Part shown: piece after piece, positions 12,888 to 21,525 of the stretch | How positions within the stretch are numbered: position 1 is the first letter of the stretch | How the letters are laid out: each line of letters starts with the position of its first letter | Made by a program: the position numbers and the translations under genes | The notes under the pieces: model-generated | Database searches by the model: none | Seen by the model: only the letters and a program-made list of their open reading frames with translations | Told to the model about the DNA's origin: nothing | From: Geobacteraceae bacterium | GTDB taxonomy: Bacteria; Desulfobacterota; Desulfuromonadia; Geobacterales; Geobacteraceae | Direction of reading: 5' to 3' | DNA: 40,898 bases | NCBI GenBank assembly: GCA_024281055.1 | Contig: JAMXLF010000067.1 | Span: 1-40,898 of the forward strand

Positions 12888-15152
12888 TCAAACCCGTTCC
12901 AACCCGGCGAACCTGAGGAGAAGCTTCTTCGGGCCGACCGAGTTGAACCAGACGATCACCTTCTGCTCGTTGCCGCTCCCCTCGATCTTCCGGATGGTTC
13001 CAACCCCGAACTTGCCGTGACGGACCCGCATGCCGATCCGGACCTCACCCGCTTCCTCCGGCTCCGGAACCACCCGCACCTCGTTGGCGGGAGCAATCTC
13101 TGCCTGCAGGTCAAAGACCGCTGCCAGACTGTGGCGAGACGGCATTTCCTCTGACAGCGATTTTCCTGGTCCCCGATACCCGGTCCCCGGTTCCCAGTCC
13201 TTTAGGCCCTCTTGGGTCCGTGGTCCGAATCCCGGAAGTTCCTCTTCGACGTCGAGGAGCTCTCCGGGGATGTCGGCGAGGAAACGGGATGGCGTGTTGT
13301 ACTGGTCCTGGCCGAAGAGCCTCCGCCGGCGGGCGTTGGAAAGGAAGAGTCGCTCCCGTGCCCGGGTCATCCCCACGTAGCAGAGGCGGCGCTCCTCCTC
13401 CATCTGCTCCGGGTCGTCGAGGGACCGGACGTGGGGGAAGACCCTCTCCTCCATGCCGATCATGAAGACGAGGGGAAATTCGAGCCCCTTGGCGGCGTGG
13501 AGGGTCATGAGCGTCGCCGCCTCGCGCCCCTGGTCGTTTCGCTCCAGGTCGGCGATGAGGGCCACCTGCTCGAGGAAGGCTGCCAGGCTCTTTTCCTCGC
13601 TCGTCCGCTCGAACTCTTCCATGGCGACCACCAGTTCCTGGAGGTTGGCGAGGCGGTCCTGGGCCTCCTCGCTCCGCTCCTCCTGGAGCCGCGCGGCATA
13701 CCCGGTCTCCTGGATGATCCGCGCGGTGAGTTCCGCCAGGGGAACGGTCTCGGCCAGGATCCGGAAGCGCTCCATAAGCTCCACGAAGCCGGCGACCTTC
13801 CCCCGGGGTCCGCTGGCAAGAAGCCCGCCGGTTGCCGCGTCCCGAAGTGCCGCGTAGAATGGGACCTCCCCGCGGACGGCAAGCTCCGAGATCTTGTCCA
13901 CCGTGGCGTGGCCGATCCCCCGGGGGGGGACGTTGATGATCCGCTTCACCGCCACCTCGTCGGCGGGGTTGGCGAGGGCCTTCAGGTAGGCGAGGACGTC
14001 CTTGATCTCCAGCCGTTCGTAGAAGCGCATCCCTCCCACCATCCGGTAGGGGATGGCGTCGGCCACCATGGCGTCCTCCACCACGCGGGACTGGGCGTTT
14101 GTCCGGTAGAAGACTGCCACGTCGGCGAGGTTTCCCCCTTTGCGCACGTACCGCTCCACCTCCCGGCAGACGAAGCGCGCCTCCTCCCGCTCGTCGGCGA
14201 GCCGGCGGTAAACGATCCTTTCCCCCGGGGGGTTGTCCGTCCAGAGGGTCTTCTTCTTGCGCCCCCGGTTCTTCTCCACCACGCTGCCGGCTGCGGCGAG
14301 GATGGTCCGGGTGGAGCGGTAGTTCTGCTCCAGCTTCACCACCGTTACCCCGGGGAAGTCCTTCTCAAAGTCGAGGATGTTGCGGATGTCGGCGCCGCGC
14401 CAGCGGTAGATGGACTGGTCGTCGTCCCCCACGACGCAGAGGTTTTTCCGCTCTCCCGCCAGAAGCCGCACGAGCCGGTACTGGATCGGGTTGGTGTCCT
14501 GGTACTCGTCCACGAGGATCCAGTGCCAGCGCTCGCGGTAGCGTTCGAGCACCTCGGGGAGCTCTTCGAAGAGGCGCACGGCGAGCATGACGAGGTCGCC
14601 GAAGTCGAGGGCGTTGCACTTGCGCAGCCGTTCCTGGTAGGCGGCGTAGACGCGGGCGAGCTTCTCCCTGAAGAAGTCGCCCGGCGGCACATCCTCCGGT
14701 GCGAGCCCGCCGTTCTTGCAGTCGTCGATGGCCGCGGCGAAGGACTTGGCGGGGAAGCGCTTCTCGTCGAGATTCAGCTCGGCGACGATCTCCTTGAGGA
14801 GCCGCTCAGAATCCTTGTCGTCGTAAATGGCGAAGCTGGCATCGTAGCCCAGGTGGTGGATCTCACGCCGCAGGATGCGGGCGCAGGCGGAATGGAAGGT
14901 GGTGATGAGGGGGGCCTCGCCGGGACCGACGAGCCGCTCCACCCGCTCGCGCATCTCGCCGGCCGCCTTGTTGGTGAAGGTGACCGCCAGGATCTGCCAG
15001 GGGGGGACCCCCCGCTCCCTGATGAGGTAGGCGATGCGGTGGACGATCACCCGGGTCTTCCCCGACCCGGCGCCGGCCAGGATGAGGAGCGGCCCCTCGC
15101 CGTGGAGGACCGCCTCTTTTTGCGGGGGGTTGAGGTTGTGGAGGAGTTTCAT
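12888..15152 (-). CDS. pcrA: ATP-dependent DNA helicase, UvrD/PcrA family
   Basis: Superfamily 1A 3'-5' helicase acting in repair and replication-conflict resolution. Visible motifs in order: Q-motif region LNPPQKEAV, Walker A GAGSGKT (27-33), motif Ia TFTNKAAGEMRERV, Walker B VDEYQDTNPIQ, motif III VVGDDDQSIYRWRGAD, motif IV EQNYRSTRTIL, motif V TLHAAKGLEFPLVF and motif VI YVGMTRARERL. The C-terminal GMRVRHGKFGVGTI segment is the Tudor-like RNA polymerase-binding region typical of PcrA/UvrD. The length is 754 residues from the ATG at 15152. A TTG four codons upstream (15164) is an alternative start with an equally weak ribosome site. Array B follows the stop. Confidence 0.95.
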   Translation of the reverse strand: MKLLHNLNPPQKEAVLHGEGPLLILAGAGSGKTRVIVHRIAYLIRERGVPPWQILAVTFTNKAAGEMRERVERLVGPGEAPLITTFHSACARILRREIHHLGYDASFAIYDDKDSERLLKEIVAELNLDEKRFPAKSFAAAIDDCKNGGLAPEDVPPGDFFREKLARVYAAYQERLRKCNALDFGDLVMLAVRLFEELPEVLERYRERWHWILVDEYQDTNPIQYRLVRLLAGERKNLCVVGDDDQSIYRWRGADIRNILDFEKDFPGVTVVKLEQNYRSTRTILAAAGSVVEKNRGRKKKTLWTDNPPGERIVYRRLADEREEARFVCREVERYVRKGGNLADVAVFYRTNAQSRVVEDAMVADAIPYRMVGGMRFYERLEIKDVLAYLKALANPADEVAVKRIINVPPRGIGHATVDKISELAVRGEVPFYAALRDAATGGLLASGPRGKVAGFVELMERFRILAETVPLAELTARIIQETGYAARLQEERSEEAQDRLANLQELVVAMEEFERTSEEKSLAAFLEQVALIADLERNDQGREAATLMTLHAAKGLEFPLVFMIGMEERVFPHVRSLDDPEQMEEERRLCYVGMTRARERLFLSNARRRRLFGQDQYNTPSRFLADIPGELLDVEEELPGFGPRTQEGLKDWEPGTGYRGPGKSLSEEMPSRHSLAAVFDLQAEIAPANEVRVVPEPEEAGEVRIGMRVRHGKFGVGTIRKIEGSGNEQKVIVWFNSVGPKKLLLRFAGLERV

Positions 15153-15462
15153 GGTTGCATCCAATATCCAGGCCGGCCTTCAGGTCGATATGACACGGCC
15201 GCAAGCGGTCAAGTCCAATTTTTTATATTCGCATACCTTGCACAAAATTTCAAATTTTCCTCTTCCCCACCGCATGTCTCGCTTGGACACCGAGTTCGCC
15301 CATCCCTGCGAATGCGGCTGATGTGTGTTAGAATTTAGGACGAAGCCCGAGTTTAGGTAGAGACGACGCTGAGCTGCGTCAGGACCGAGATCCGACGGCG
15401 GTAATCGAACTTTTCATGATGAACGGCGCTCACGGCAAGAGCAGCCGGCACGGGGAATCAAA
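15153..15462. other. Intergenic region upstream of pcrA
   Basis: This region has no convincing gene. On the minus strand a weak sigma70-like promoter for pcrA may be formed by TTGACC (15207-15212) and TATCGA (15185-15190) with a 16-base spacer. The stretch 15213-15260 is AT-rich compared with its surroundings. From 15340 to 15460 I see no recognisable signal apart from the GGGG ribosome site of the following small frame. Confidence 0.35.
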
Positions 15463-15570
15463 ATGAAAAAGCTCCTTCCAAAACTGCTTATCATGTTTTT
15501 CTGTATCGGCTGCGCCGGTATTTCTTCCCCAACCTTAATGAGGCATTCCTGTCCCTTTCGTCTCAATTGA
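15463..15570 (+). CDS. Possible 35-residue lipoprotein-like ORF or gene remnant
   Basis: A short frame starting MKKLLPKLLIMFFCIGCAG has a basic N-terminus, a hydrophobic core and a lipobox-like IGC, as in a type II signal peptide. It then runs only 18 more residues before a stop. GGGG lies seven bases before the ATG. It may be a genuine small lipoprotein or the 5' end of a gene cut when the adjacent tRNA-Phe island was rearranged. It is followed directly by a strong terminator. I do not recognise the sequence; moderate to low certainty that it is expressed. Confidence 0.4.
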   Translation: MKKLLPKLLIMFFCIGCAGISSPTLMRHSCPFRLN

Positions 15571-15584
15571 CTGACGGAAAGCAC

Positions 15585-15619
15585 AAAAAGGCTTCGCGGG
15601 TTTCCCGCGAAGCCTTTTT
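15585..15619. terminator. Strong bidirectional intrinsic terminator
   Basis: Perfect 16-base arms (AAAAAGGCTTCGCGGG and its complement) with a TTT loop, giving T runs on both strands. On the minus strand it sits immediately after the truncated tRNA-Phe 3' half, mirroring the intact tRNA-Phe and its terminator at 22837-22868, so it is probably the ancestral tRNA-Phe terminator. On the plus strand it would end the small lipoprotein-like frame. Confidence 0.9.
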
Positions 15620-15623
15620 TCCC

Positions 15624-15670
15624 GGTGCCAGGGACGGAATCGAACCGTCGACACGAGGATTTTCAGTCCT
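15624..15670 (-). pseudogene. Truncated tRNA-Phe 3' half (putative attachment-site remnant)
   Basis: On the minus strand this 47-base stretch matches the intact tRNA-Phe (22898-22973) from the anticodon stem (AGGACTGAAAATCC) through the T arm to CACC. There is one substitution in the T stem (GACGG instead of GGCGG) and one missing G in the acceptor strand. The D arm and 5' acceptor strand are absent; sequence identity stops abruptly at 15671. The substitution makes the T stem fully Watson-Crick (A-U instead of G-U), so it looks like a real alternative tRNA-Phe 3' half rather than random decay. It cannot be a functional tRNA. Confidence 0.88.
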
Positions 15671-15932
15671 GTAATTTATTACTTCTACATGGTTTCACAA
15701 TCCTTCCAAATGTAAACCCTTCCCCTTTCCCTCCGAGAGAGGGGAAGGGTGATGCATCGGTCTTGGCAAGAGCGGCGCAGATGGCACACTCGTCGAGAGG
15801 GGGATAATTTCGTTTTTAAATTATCGTTTAAATTTCCTTGCCAGTTTCACCTAGCTATGCAATAAGTCAGTGCGTCGCAGTACATCACCATACGGGTCAG
15901 CGGCAGCGAACTCTCTGACTTCGGCAGTTCGT
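15671..15932. other. Left end of island, non-coding
   Basis: No convincing gene. It contains a hairpin with perfect 10-base arms ACCCTTCCCC (15716-15725) and GGGGAAGGGT (15741-15750), and an AT-rich inverted repeat GATAATTT (15803-15810) with AAATTATC (15818-15825). The latter lies about 108 bases before the first island gene and could be an operator or promoter element. Only a poor promoter match (TTGCCA 15838-15843, AATAAG 15861-15866, spacer 17) is visible. Confidence 0.5.
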
Positions 15933-17090
15933 ATGAACATTGTTTTTATCACAACCTGTACCGCCCCATGGGGAGGGAGCGAGGAGCTTTGGGGAGGCAC
16001 GGCGGAAATCCTTGTGTCTCAGGGGCATCGCGTCTCGGCATTCCTTACGGTATTGGATTGCGGACACCCGCAGATCGTTCGCTTGCGGGAGGCAGGCGTC
16101 GAGGTACGTTTCCTCGCATCGGACTGGCTCCGCTACGCCGATCGCTTCTTTTCCAGGTGCTCATCCATCTTTGTCAGACCCATCGATCTCGTCCTGTCCG
16201 CAAGATTGAAGGCACAGTTCCCGGAGTTCGTGGTGGTTTCGCAGGGGGGGAACTTCGATGGGGTGAGGTACGGGGAGATCTGCCGACGCAACGGAATCCC
16301 TTACGTCATGCTTTCGCAAAAGGCTTCCGACGCCGGTTGGCCGAACGATTCGGTCCGGCCGCTGATGAAGAGCGCCTACCTCGGAGCGGTCCGCAGTTTC
16401 TTCGTTTCTCTCCACAACCTTAACCTTACGGAGCTTCAGATGGGGGCGCGCCTTCCCAATGCGGAGGTGGTCAGCAACCCTTGTGCGATTGCCGGGGCGA
16501 CGATGCTTCCCTGGCCTGATTCGGCGGAGGAAATTTTCAACCTAGCATGCGTGGCCCGGCTGATGGTGAAGGATAAGGGACAGGACATCCTGCTCCAGGT
16601 GCTGAGCCGTCCCAAATGGAGAGAACGCAATATCAGGGTATCTTTTTATGGAGACGGCATCAATCGGGAAGGGCTGATCGAGATGGGGAGGATGCTGGGG
16701 CTTGACCAGCAGGTAGCATTTCGGGGATTCGCCGTAGATGCCGGTGAGATATGGAAGGCGCACCATGCGCTGGTGCTTCCGTCGCGATGCGAAGGACTTC
16801 CTCTGAGCGCGATCGAGGCGATGACATGCGGAAGGCCGTCGATTGTTACCGCAGCAGGCGGCACAGCGGACATTGTCGAGGACAATGTGACGGGATTTGT
16901 GGCACGAGGAGCCGATACCGATGCCCTGGACGAAGCTATGGAAAGGGGATGGAGCCGTCGAGAGGAATGGCAAGCAATGGGGCGAGCGGCGGCCAGGCGG
17001 ATAAGGGTGCTTCTTCCCGCCGACCCTCATGCAGTTTTCGTGGAAAAAATATTGGGCGCCTGCGGTAAGGATTATCCGAGAGAACTCTGA
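15933..17090 (+). CDS. Glycosyltransferase, GT4 family (GT-B fold)
   Basis: A 385-residue retaining glycosyltransferase that probably adds a sugar from a nucleotide-sugar donor to a lipid-linked acceptor at the cytoplasmic face. It starts MNIVFITTCTAPWGGSEELW, the N-terminal GT-B strand and glycine-rich turn. The C-terminal donor domain shows VARLMVKDKGQDILL, FYGDGINREGL and the E-x7-E motif in CEGLPLSAIEAM, followed by GGTADIVEDNVTGFV. I chose the ATG at 15933 because upstream residues do not fit the family; the ribosome site is weak. It is the first gene of the island operon. The sugar and acceptor cannot be told from sequence. Confidence 0.9.
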   Translation: MNIVFITTCTAPWGGSEELWGGTAEILVSQGHRVSAFLTVLDCGHPQIVRLREAGVEVRFLASDWLRYADRFFSRCSSIFVRPIDLVLSARLKAQFPEFVVVSQGGNFDGVRYGEICRRNGIPYVMLSQKASDAGWPNDSVRPLMKSAYLGAVRSFFVSLHNLNLTELQMGARLPNAEVVSNPCAIAGATMLPWPDSAEEIFNLACVARLMVKDKGQDILLQVLSRPKWRERNIRVSFYGDGINREGLIEMGRMLGLDQQVAFRGFAVDAGEIWKAHHALVLPSRCEGLPLSAIEAMTCGRPSIVTAAGGTADIVEDNVTGFVARGADTDALDEAMERGWSRREEWQAMGRAAARRIRVLLPADPHAVFVEKILGACGKDYPREL

Positions 17091-17229
17091 CCCGCAACAA
17101 CCGGGTCAAGGGCGAGAGGGCTTATGCACGGGAATGTCACCCAGCCCGGCTGCTCCCTCATCCCCCTGCAAGCCAATCCATGAGCCGTCCCTAGCGGCTG
17201 TGCCTGCACCGTCTTTGCGAAAGCCAAAA

Positions 17230-18093
17230 ATGAGAATATTAAAATACAATAACGGAACGATCAGGTACTCCTCACGCTCACGGTTATCGCAGCCCGGGCT
17301 GCTGGCTACACAGTTGCTGCGCGATCTCCGCGCCTCGCGGGAGATCGGCTGGCTTTTCCTGGTCAGGAACCTGCGCGTGCAGTACCGGCGATCGCTCCTG
17401 GGCTACCTCTGGGCCGTGCTCCCGCCGCTGGCTTCCATGCTGAGCTGGGTCTATCTGAACATGATCGGAGTTCTGAAAGTGGGAGCCGTCGGAGTCCCCT
17501 ATCCGATCTACGTCCTCTCCGGAACCGTGCTGTGGCAGGCATTTCTCGATGCGCTCAACACGCCACTTAACCAGCTCTCGGCCAACCGCTCGCTGCTGAT
17601 CAAGGTCAATTTTCCCCGGGAGGCGCTCGTGCTGGCCGGAATGGGCGAGGTGCTCTTCAACTTCTGCATCCGTCTGGTCCTTTTGCTCGCGGCTTTCGTC
17701 TGGGCCGGCGTTTCCATCCCCCAGACCATCGTGCTGGTGCCGCTGGGGGTGCTGGCCCTGCTCCTGCTCGGGCTTTCCATAGGTCTTCTGCTGGTTCCCA
17801 TAGGGCTCCTTTACGAAGACGTCCAACGCGCCATCGGCATCTTCGCCACTGCCTGGTTCCTGCTGACTCCCATTGTCTACCACCAGTCCGTCCCGTGGCT
17901 TCCGGGGCTGCTGGCGCTCAATCCCTTGACCCCGCTGCTGGTCACCACCCGGGATTGGCTCACCACGGGGGTTCTGGCTCCCTCCCCCGGTGCGGGGTGG
18001 GTGGTCCTGGTTTCGATGGCGGTGCTCGCGGGAGGATGGGGATTGTTCAGCCTGGCCTTCAGCCATATCGTCCCGCGGTTGGGTGCCCGATGA
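17230..18093 (+). CDS. wzm: ABC-2 type polysaccharide export permease (Wzm-like)
   Basis: Integral membrane half of an ABC exporter that moves undecaprenyl-linked or similar glycans across the inner membrane together with the Wzt-type ATPase at 21515. It shows the ABC-2 signature RNLRVQYRRSLLGYLWAVLPP, then about six hydrophobic segments, and FPREALVLAGMGEVLFNF and LLYEDVQRAIGIFATAWFLLTPIVY as in O-antigen and teichoic acid permeases. The ATG at 17230 gives 287 residues; ATG 17134 and earlier in-frame starts are possible but add a Pro/Ser-rich stretch that does not fit. It ends in an ATGA overlap with the next gene. Transport class is sure, start less so. Confidence 0.88.
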   Translation: MRILKYNNGTIRYSSRSRLSQPGLLATQLLRDLRASREIGWLFLVRNLRVQYRRSLLGYLWAVLPPLASMLSWVYLNMIGVLKVGAVGVPYPIYVLSGTVLWQAFLDALNTPLNQLSANRSLLIKVNFPREALVLAGMGEVLFNFCIRLVLLLAAFVWAGVSIPQTIVLVPLGVLALLLLGLSIGLLLVPIGLLYEDVQRAIGIFATAWFLLTPIVYHQSVPWLPGLLALNPLTPLLVTTRDWLTTGVLAPSPGAGWVVLVSMAVLAGGWGLFSLAFSHIVPRLGAR

Positions 18094-19172
18094 CTCAGAC
18101 TGCCGGCCAGGGAAAGTTCGGATCCGAGATAGACGCCGCCGCGATCGATGAGGCGGTAGGGCGGGCGCTCGATTATCTCAGGCGCGCTCAACTCCCGCAC
18201 GGGCAGTTCAGGTCGTATCACTCGTTCGATGCGACGATGACAAAGGACTGCTACGACGATCCCACCGTCTTCGTGACCGCCACGATCCTCTATTCCCTCT
18301 TTTTCGCGGGGCTCGACCGCAATGATACCATGGTGCGGAAGGGGCTCGATTGGCTCGTGTTGGAGCGGGAGCAGCCGGGGGTATGGCGTTATTGCCCGCT
18401 TTCGCAGACTGGGCCATCCAGGATTCCTCCGGATACGGACGACACCTCCCTTATCGGCTTCGTGCTGGAGATGTACGGCGTCGATCCCTGCGTCGACAGG
18501 AAGCTGCTGCTCGCCAACCGGGAGAGAAACGGGCTTTTCAACTGCTGGTTGCTGCTGCGAGGGCGCAGGTACTACAACCCGGTCTGGTGGATGAGGGCAA
18601 TGCGCCACCCCCTCAAGTTCCTCCCGATCGCCTATCGCTCGTTTTGGCGCAGCACCGAATGCATTCCCAACGATATCGGCGCAGGCATGAACGCCAACGT
18701 GCTCCTGTACCTCGGGGAGGGCCGGGAGACGAAGCCGGTCGTGGAATATCTCCTGGAGGTGGTGAACCTTGGGCGCGAGGAAATCTGCGACCCCTACTAC
18801 GTCAGGCCCTCCATCATCCACTATCTCCTCTCGCGGGCCTTTTTTCACCGGGGAGGAGGACTCGCGGCGGCGCGGGAACCCGTTGTGGCAAGGGTCGCGC
18901 AGGGCTGGAGCGAGGGGTTTGACGATCCCCTGGGTACGGCAGCCTGGATCTCCACCCTCTGCAACTTCGGGTGTCTTCACGCTCTTCTCCCCGAGGCCGT
19001 GACACACCTGATCGGGACGCAGGTGTGCGACGGCTCATGGCCGCGGAGCCCGATCTACGTGGCAGGGCCCAGGCGCGCGATCCACTTTGGATCGGAGGAA
19101 CTGACCACCGCGCTTTGCGTGGAGGCGTTGTGTCGCTACCGGCAGGTGGCCCCGGGGGAGAAAGTTTTGTGA
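18090..19172 (+). CDS. DxDD terpene-cyclase-like alpha/alpha-barrel protein (prenyltransferase/squalene-oxidase repeats)
   Basis: A 360-residue protein with squalene-hopene-cyclase-type repeats. QW-like motifs occur at AQLPHGQF (about 34-40), EREQPGVW (about 92-99) and QVCDGSW (311-317). PPDTDDTSLIGFVL (Asp115, Asp117, Asp118) matches the DxDDT proton-donor motif of class II terpene cyclases. It is about half the length of squalene-hopene cyclase and has room for only one alpha/alpha barrel, so it may be a cyclase subunit, a non-catalytic lipid-binding relative, or work with the UbiA-fusion next door. The ATG at 18090 overlaps the permease stop as ATGA; translation is probably coupled. There is no signal peptide. 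The fold is fairly sure; the activity is unknown. Confidence 0.82.
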   Translation: MTQTAGQGKFGSEIDAAAIDEAVGRALDYLRRAQLPHGQFRSYHSFDATMTKDCYDDPTVFVTATILYSLFFAGLDRNDTMVRKGLDWLVLEREQPGVWRYCPLSQTGPSRIPPDTDDTSLIGFVLEMYGVDPCVDRKLLLANRERNGLFNCWLLLRGRRYYNPVWWMRAMRHPLKFLPIAYRSFWRSTECIPNDIGAGMNANVLLYLGEGRETKPVVEYLLEVVNLGREEICDPYYVRPSIIHYLLSRAFFHRGGGLAAAREPVVARVAQGWSEGFDDPLGTAAWISTLCNFGCLHALLPEAVTHLIGTQVCDGSWPRSPIYVAGPRRAIHFGSEELTTALCVEALCRYRQVAPGEKVL

Positions 19173-19185
19173 GTAAAGCCGACAG

Positions 19186-21525
19186 ATGAAAGCGCGCATC
19201 CGTTCCCTAAAACAACTCGCCCGGACCGAGCACTGGTGGGCACAGAAGGCCTCGCCGATGCTGGCGGTGGCGTATCTCGAGATCTTCCTTCATCATGCTC
19301 CGCCCGCGGCTGCTTTCCCGTACCTCGCGGGGCTCCTGTTTTTCATCATTTGCCTGGGGGCCTTCGGGAACTTCATAAATGACATCTTTGACATCGATCT
19401 CGACCGCCGCGCCGGCAAGTGGAACGCGATGGCTCAATGTTCTCCCTGGCAGCGGCTGGCGTTTTGCCTGGTAACGGCAGCCGTGGGAGGGATGCCGTGG
19501 GGCTTCCTTCCCCTGACACTGACCGCCAAGCTGCTTCTAGTGGTCTTCTACTTGGCGCAGCCCCTGTACGCCATACCTCCCGTGCGCCTGAAGGAACGGG
19601 GTTTCTGGGCAGTAATCACCGACAGTGTTTATACCCGCGTCGTGCCGGTCTGGTTCGTTGCGGAGACGGCGGGACGACTGGTGCCCTGGCGGCATCCGGC
19701 CGACCTCCCGCTAACGGTGGCGGTGACCGCGCTCGCCTTCTTCAACGGCCTGCGGGAGATCATCCATCACCAGATCCAGGATGCACCCGGCGACCGCCGG
19801 GGGGGAGCCACCACCTTCGTGACCTGCCACGGAGAGGATAGCGCCAGGCGCCTCGTGAAGAGGTATATCTTTCCAGCCGAGCTCGTTTGCGTGAGCGCGA
19901 CCCTCGCTGTGATCTTCACCTTCGCCCCGGGCATCGCCTGCTTCTTCTTCCTCTTCGCCGGTATCCTGGGACTTTCCTGGCTGCTCGGCGTCTGGAACAT
20001 CTCGTTCCGCGACCCTGTCCCTTTTCTCTGGGACGAATACGTGCCGCTTCGGGAGGGATACAAGGTCTGGCCTGCCCTGGCCTTTGCCGCGGAACTGGCG
20101 CTGCAAAGGCCGCTTTACCTTTCCTTGTTGGTCGTGCATGTCGTCCTCTTCTACCGAAAGACGCGGGAGGAAGCCTGCGACGCCCTTGATATTTTCGGGT
20201 GGAGTGCGGAGGATTTGGCCTCCCGGTTGGCCGCAGGCAATGCCGATCCCGAAATGAAAGAGGAGAGGGACGCGGGGAACGTTGCATTCGTCCTGCCCGA
20301 CGGGATGTCGCTGGGAGGGGTGACTTCCTGGTCCATTGCCATGGCCGATGCGCTGTCGACCATCGGCTGCCGGACCCACCTGGTCGAACACGTGAATGAA
20401 CGGGTCTCTCCGCAATATGAAGTACCTTCCGGAGTCTCTGTTCTGCAGCAGAGGGGGGTGCATCCCCATCATGCCACCAATGTCGAGGTAGCGGGATACG
20501 AAAGGTTGTACCGGAAGCTGCTTCCCGGCGTGCTGATCCCCAATTATTACTGTGGGACGTATGCAGCCTCTGCACTGCTGGCCCGGCGCCACGCCACCAG
20601 GATGCGGGTCATTGCCTTTGCCCACACGGACGAGGAGGACTATTACCGTCTGTTGAGCTACTACGAACCGCTCATTCATCTCTTCGTTGCGGTGAGCGGG
20701 CAGGTGGCCGGCAAACTGGCGGAGAGGATACCAACCCGTAGAAGCGATATCGTCACCCGTCCCTACGGGGTGAAAACCAGCGCGGGGTTCCGCCGCGATT
20801 ATTCGAAAGGGGACGCACCGCTCCGTATTGTCTACTCGGGCCGGCTGGTCGAGAAGCAGAAAAGGGTTTCCGACCTGGCACGCGTCGCCACCAGTCTGTC
20901 GGTTCGGAGAGTGGATTTTCGCCTCGATATCGTAGGCGAAGGGAGGGACGAGGACGCACTGCTGCGCGCCATCCAGGCGCTGGAGCCGGAGGTCCGCGGT
21001 CGCATCGCTTTCCGGGGGATGGTCTCCCCGGCGCGGATGCTGGAGATCTGGAGGGAGGCGGACGTCTGTCTGCTCGTCTCGGAGTATGAAGGGTTTTCCA
21101 TCTCCATGATCGAGGCCATGGCCGCCGGTTGCGTGCCGGTGGTTACCAAGGTGAGCGGGGCTGAGGGATTCATCCGGTCCGGCGAGAACGGCTATCTCGC
21201 CGAGGTCGGGGACGTCGAAGGGCTCGCCGAGGCGATCGCGAAGCTCGCCGCGGATCGCGACGCCTTGGAGCGGATGGGAGGCAAGGCGCACGAAAGCGTG
21301 GACGTCGAATTTTCCCTGGAGAGATATACGCAGTGGTTTTCCGAGGTCGTGGAGCGGGTCTGGAGCGAACCGGATCGCCCTTGGCCGCGGAGGAAGGCGT
21401 TGATGCCCCCCTACCACAGGCCGCGCGCCTCGATCCTGAGGTTCCGGATCGGGAACATCTGGAGACGGGTGAAAAAACTGCTGGCCGTATCGGGCCGAGA
21501 GGCGGGAGTTGCCGATGCGCGGTGA
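19186..21525 (+). CDS. UbiA-family prenyltransferase fused to GT4 glycosyltransferase
   Basis: A 779-residue fusion. Residues about 15-325 are a polytopic UbiA-type prenyltransferase with both Asp-rich metal/diphosphate sites intact: NDIFDIDLDRRAGK (Asp66, 69, 73) and HQIQDAPGDRRGG (Asp199, 203), plus the LYAIPPVRLKERGF loop. A short linker (about 335-362) leads to a complete GT-B glycosyltransferase (about 365-725) with VVEKQK-type donor region SGRLVEKQKRVSDL, IVGEGRDEDAL and E-x7-E at Glu635/Glu643 (EGFSISMIEAM). The C-terminal tail is basic. UbiA enzymes join prenyl groups to acceptors in the membrane; the attached GT4 would face the cytoplasm. The gene starts 13 bases after the cyclase-like gene and overlaps the ATPase gene. 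Substrates are unknown. Confidence 0.88.
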   Translation: MKARIRSLKQLARTEHWWAQKASPMLAVAYLEIFLHHAPPAAAFPYLAGLLFFIICLGAFGNFINDIFDIDLDRRAGKWNAMAQCSPWQRLAFCLVTAAVGGMPWGFLPLTLTAKLLLVVFYLAQPLYAIPPVRLKERGFWAVITDSVYTRVVPVWFVAETAGRLVPWRHPADLPLTVAVTALAFFNGLREIIHHQIQDAPGDRRGGATTFVTCHGEDSARRLVKRYIFPAELVCVSATLAVIFTFAPGIACFFFLFAGILGLSWLLGVWNISFRDPVPFLWDEYVPLREGYKVWPALAFAAELALQRPLYLSLLVVHVVLFYRKTREEACDALDIFGWSAEDLASRLAAGNADPEMKEERDAGNVAFVLPDGMSLGGVTSWSIAMADALSTIGCRTHLVEHVNERVSPQYEVPSGVSVLQQRGVHPHHATNVEVAGYERLYRKLLPGVLIPNYYCGTYAASALLARRHATRMRVIAFAHTDEEDYYRLLSYYEPLIHLFVAVSGQVAGKLAERIPTRRSDIVTRPYGVKTSAGFRRDYSKGDAPLRIVYSGRLVEKQKRVSDLARVATSLSVRRVDFRLDIVGEGRDEDALLRAIQALEPEVRGRIAFRGMVSPARMLEIWREADVCLLVSEYEGFSISMIEAMAAGCVPVVTKVSGAEGFIRSGENGYLAEVGDVEGLAEAIAKLAADRDALERMGGKAHESVDVEFSLERYTQWFSEVVERVWSEPDRPWPRRKALMPPYHRPRASILRFRIGNIWRRVKKLLAVSGREAGVADAR

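Noticed and set aside
13212-15338. Very long open frame on the plus strand opposite pcrA (708 codons)
   Set aside because: It is antisense to a full-length helicase with all motifs, has low-complexity Gly/Pro/His/Leu-rich composition and arises from third-position GC bias.
15624-15670. Second functional tRNA-Phe
   Set aside because: The 5' acceptor strand and D arm are missing and one acceptor base is deleted.
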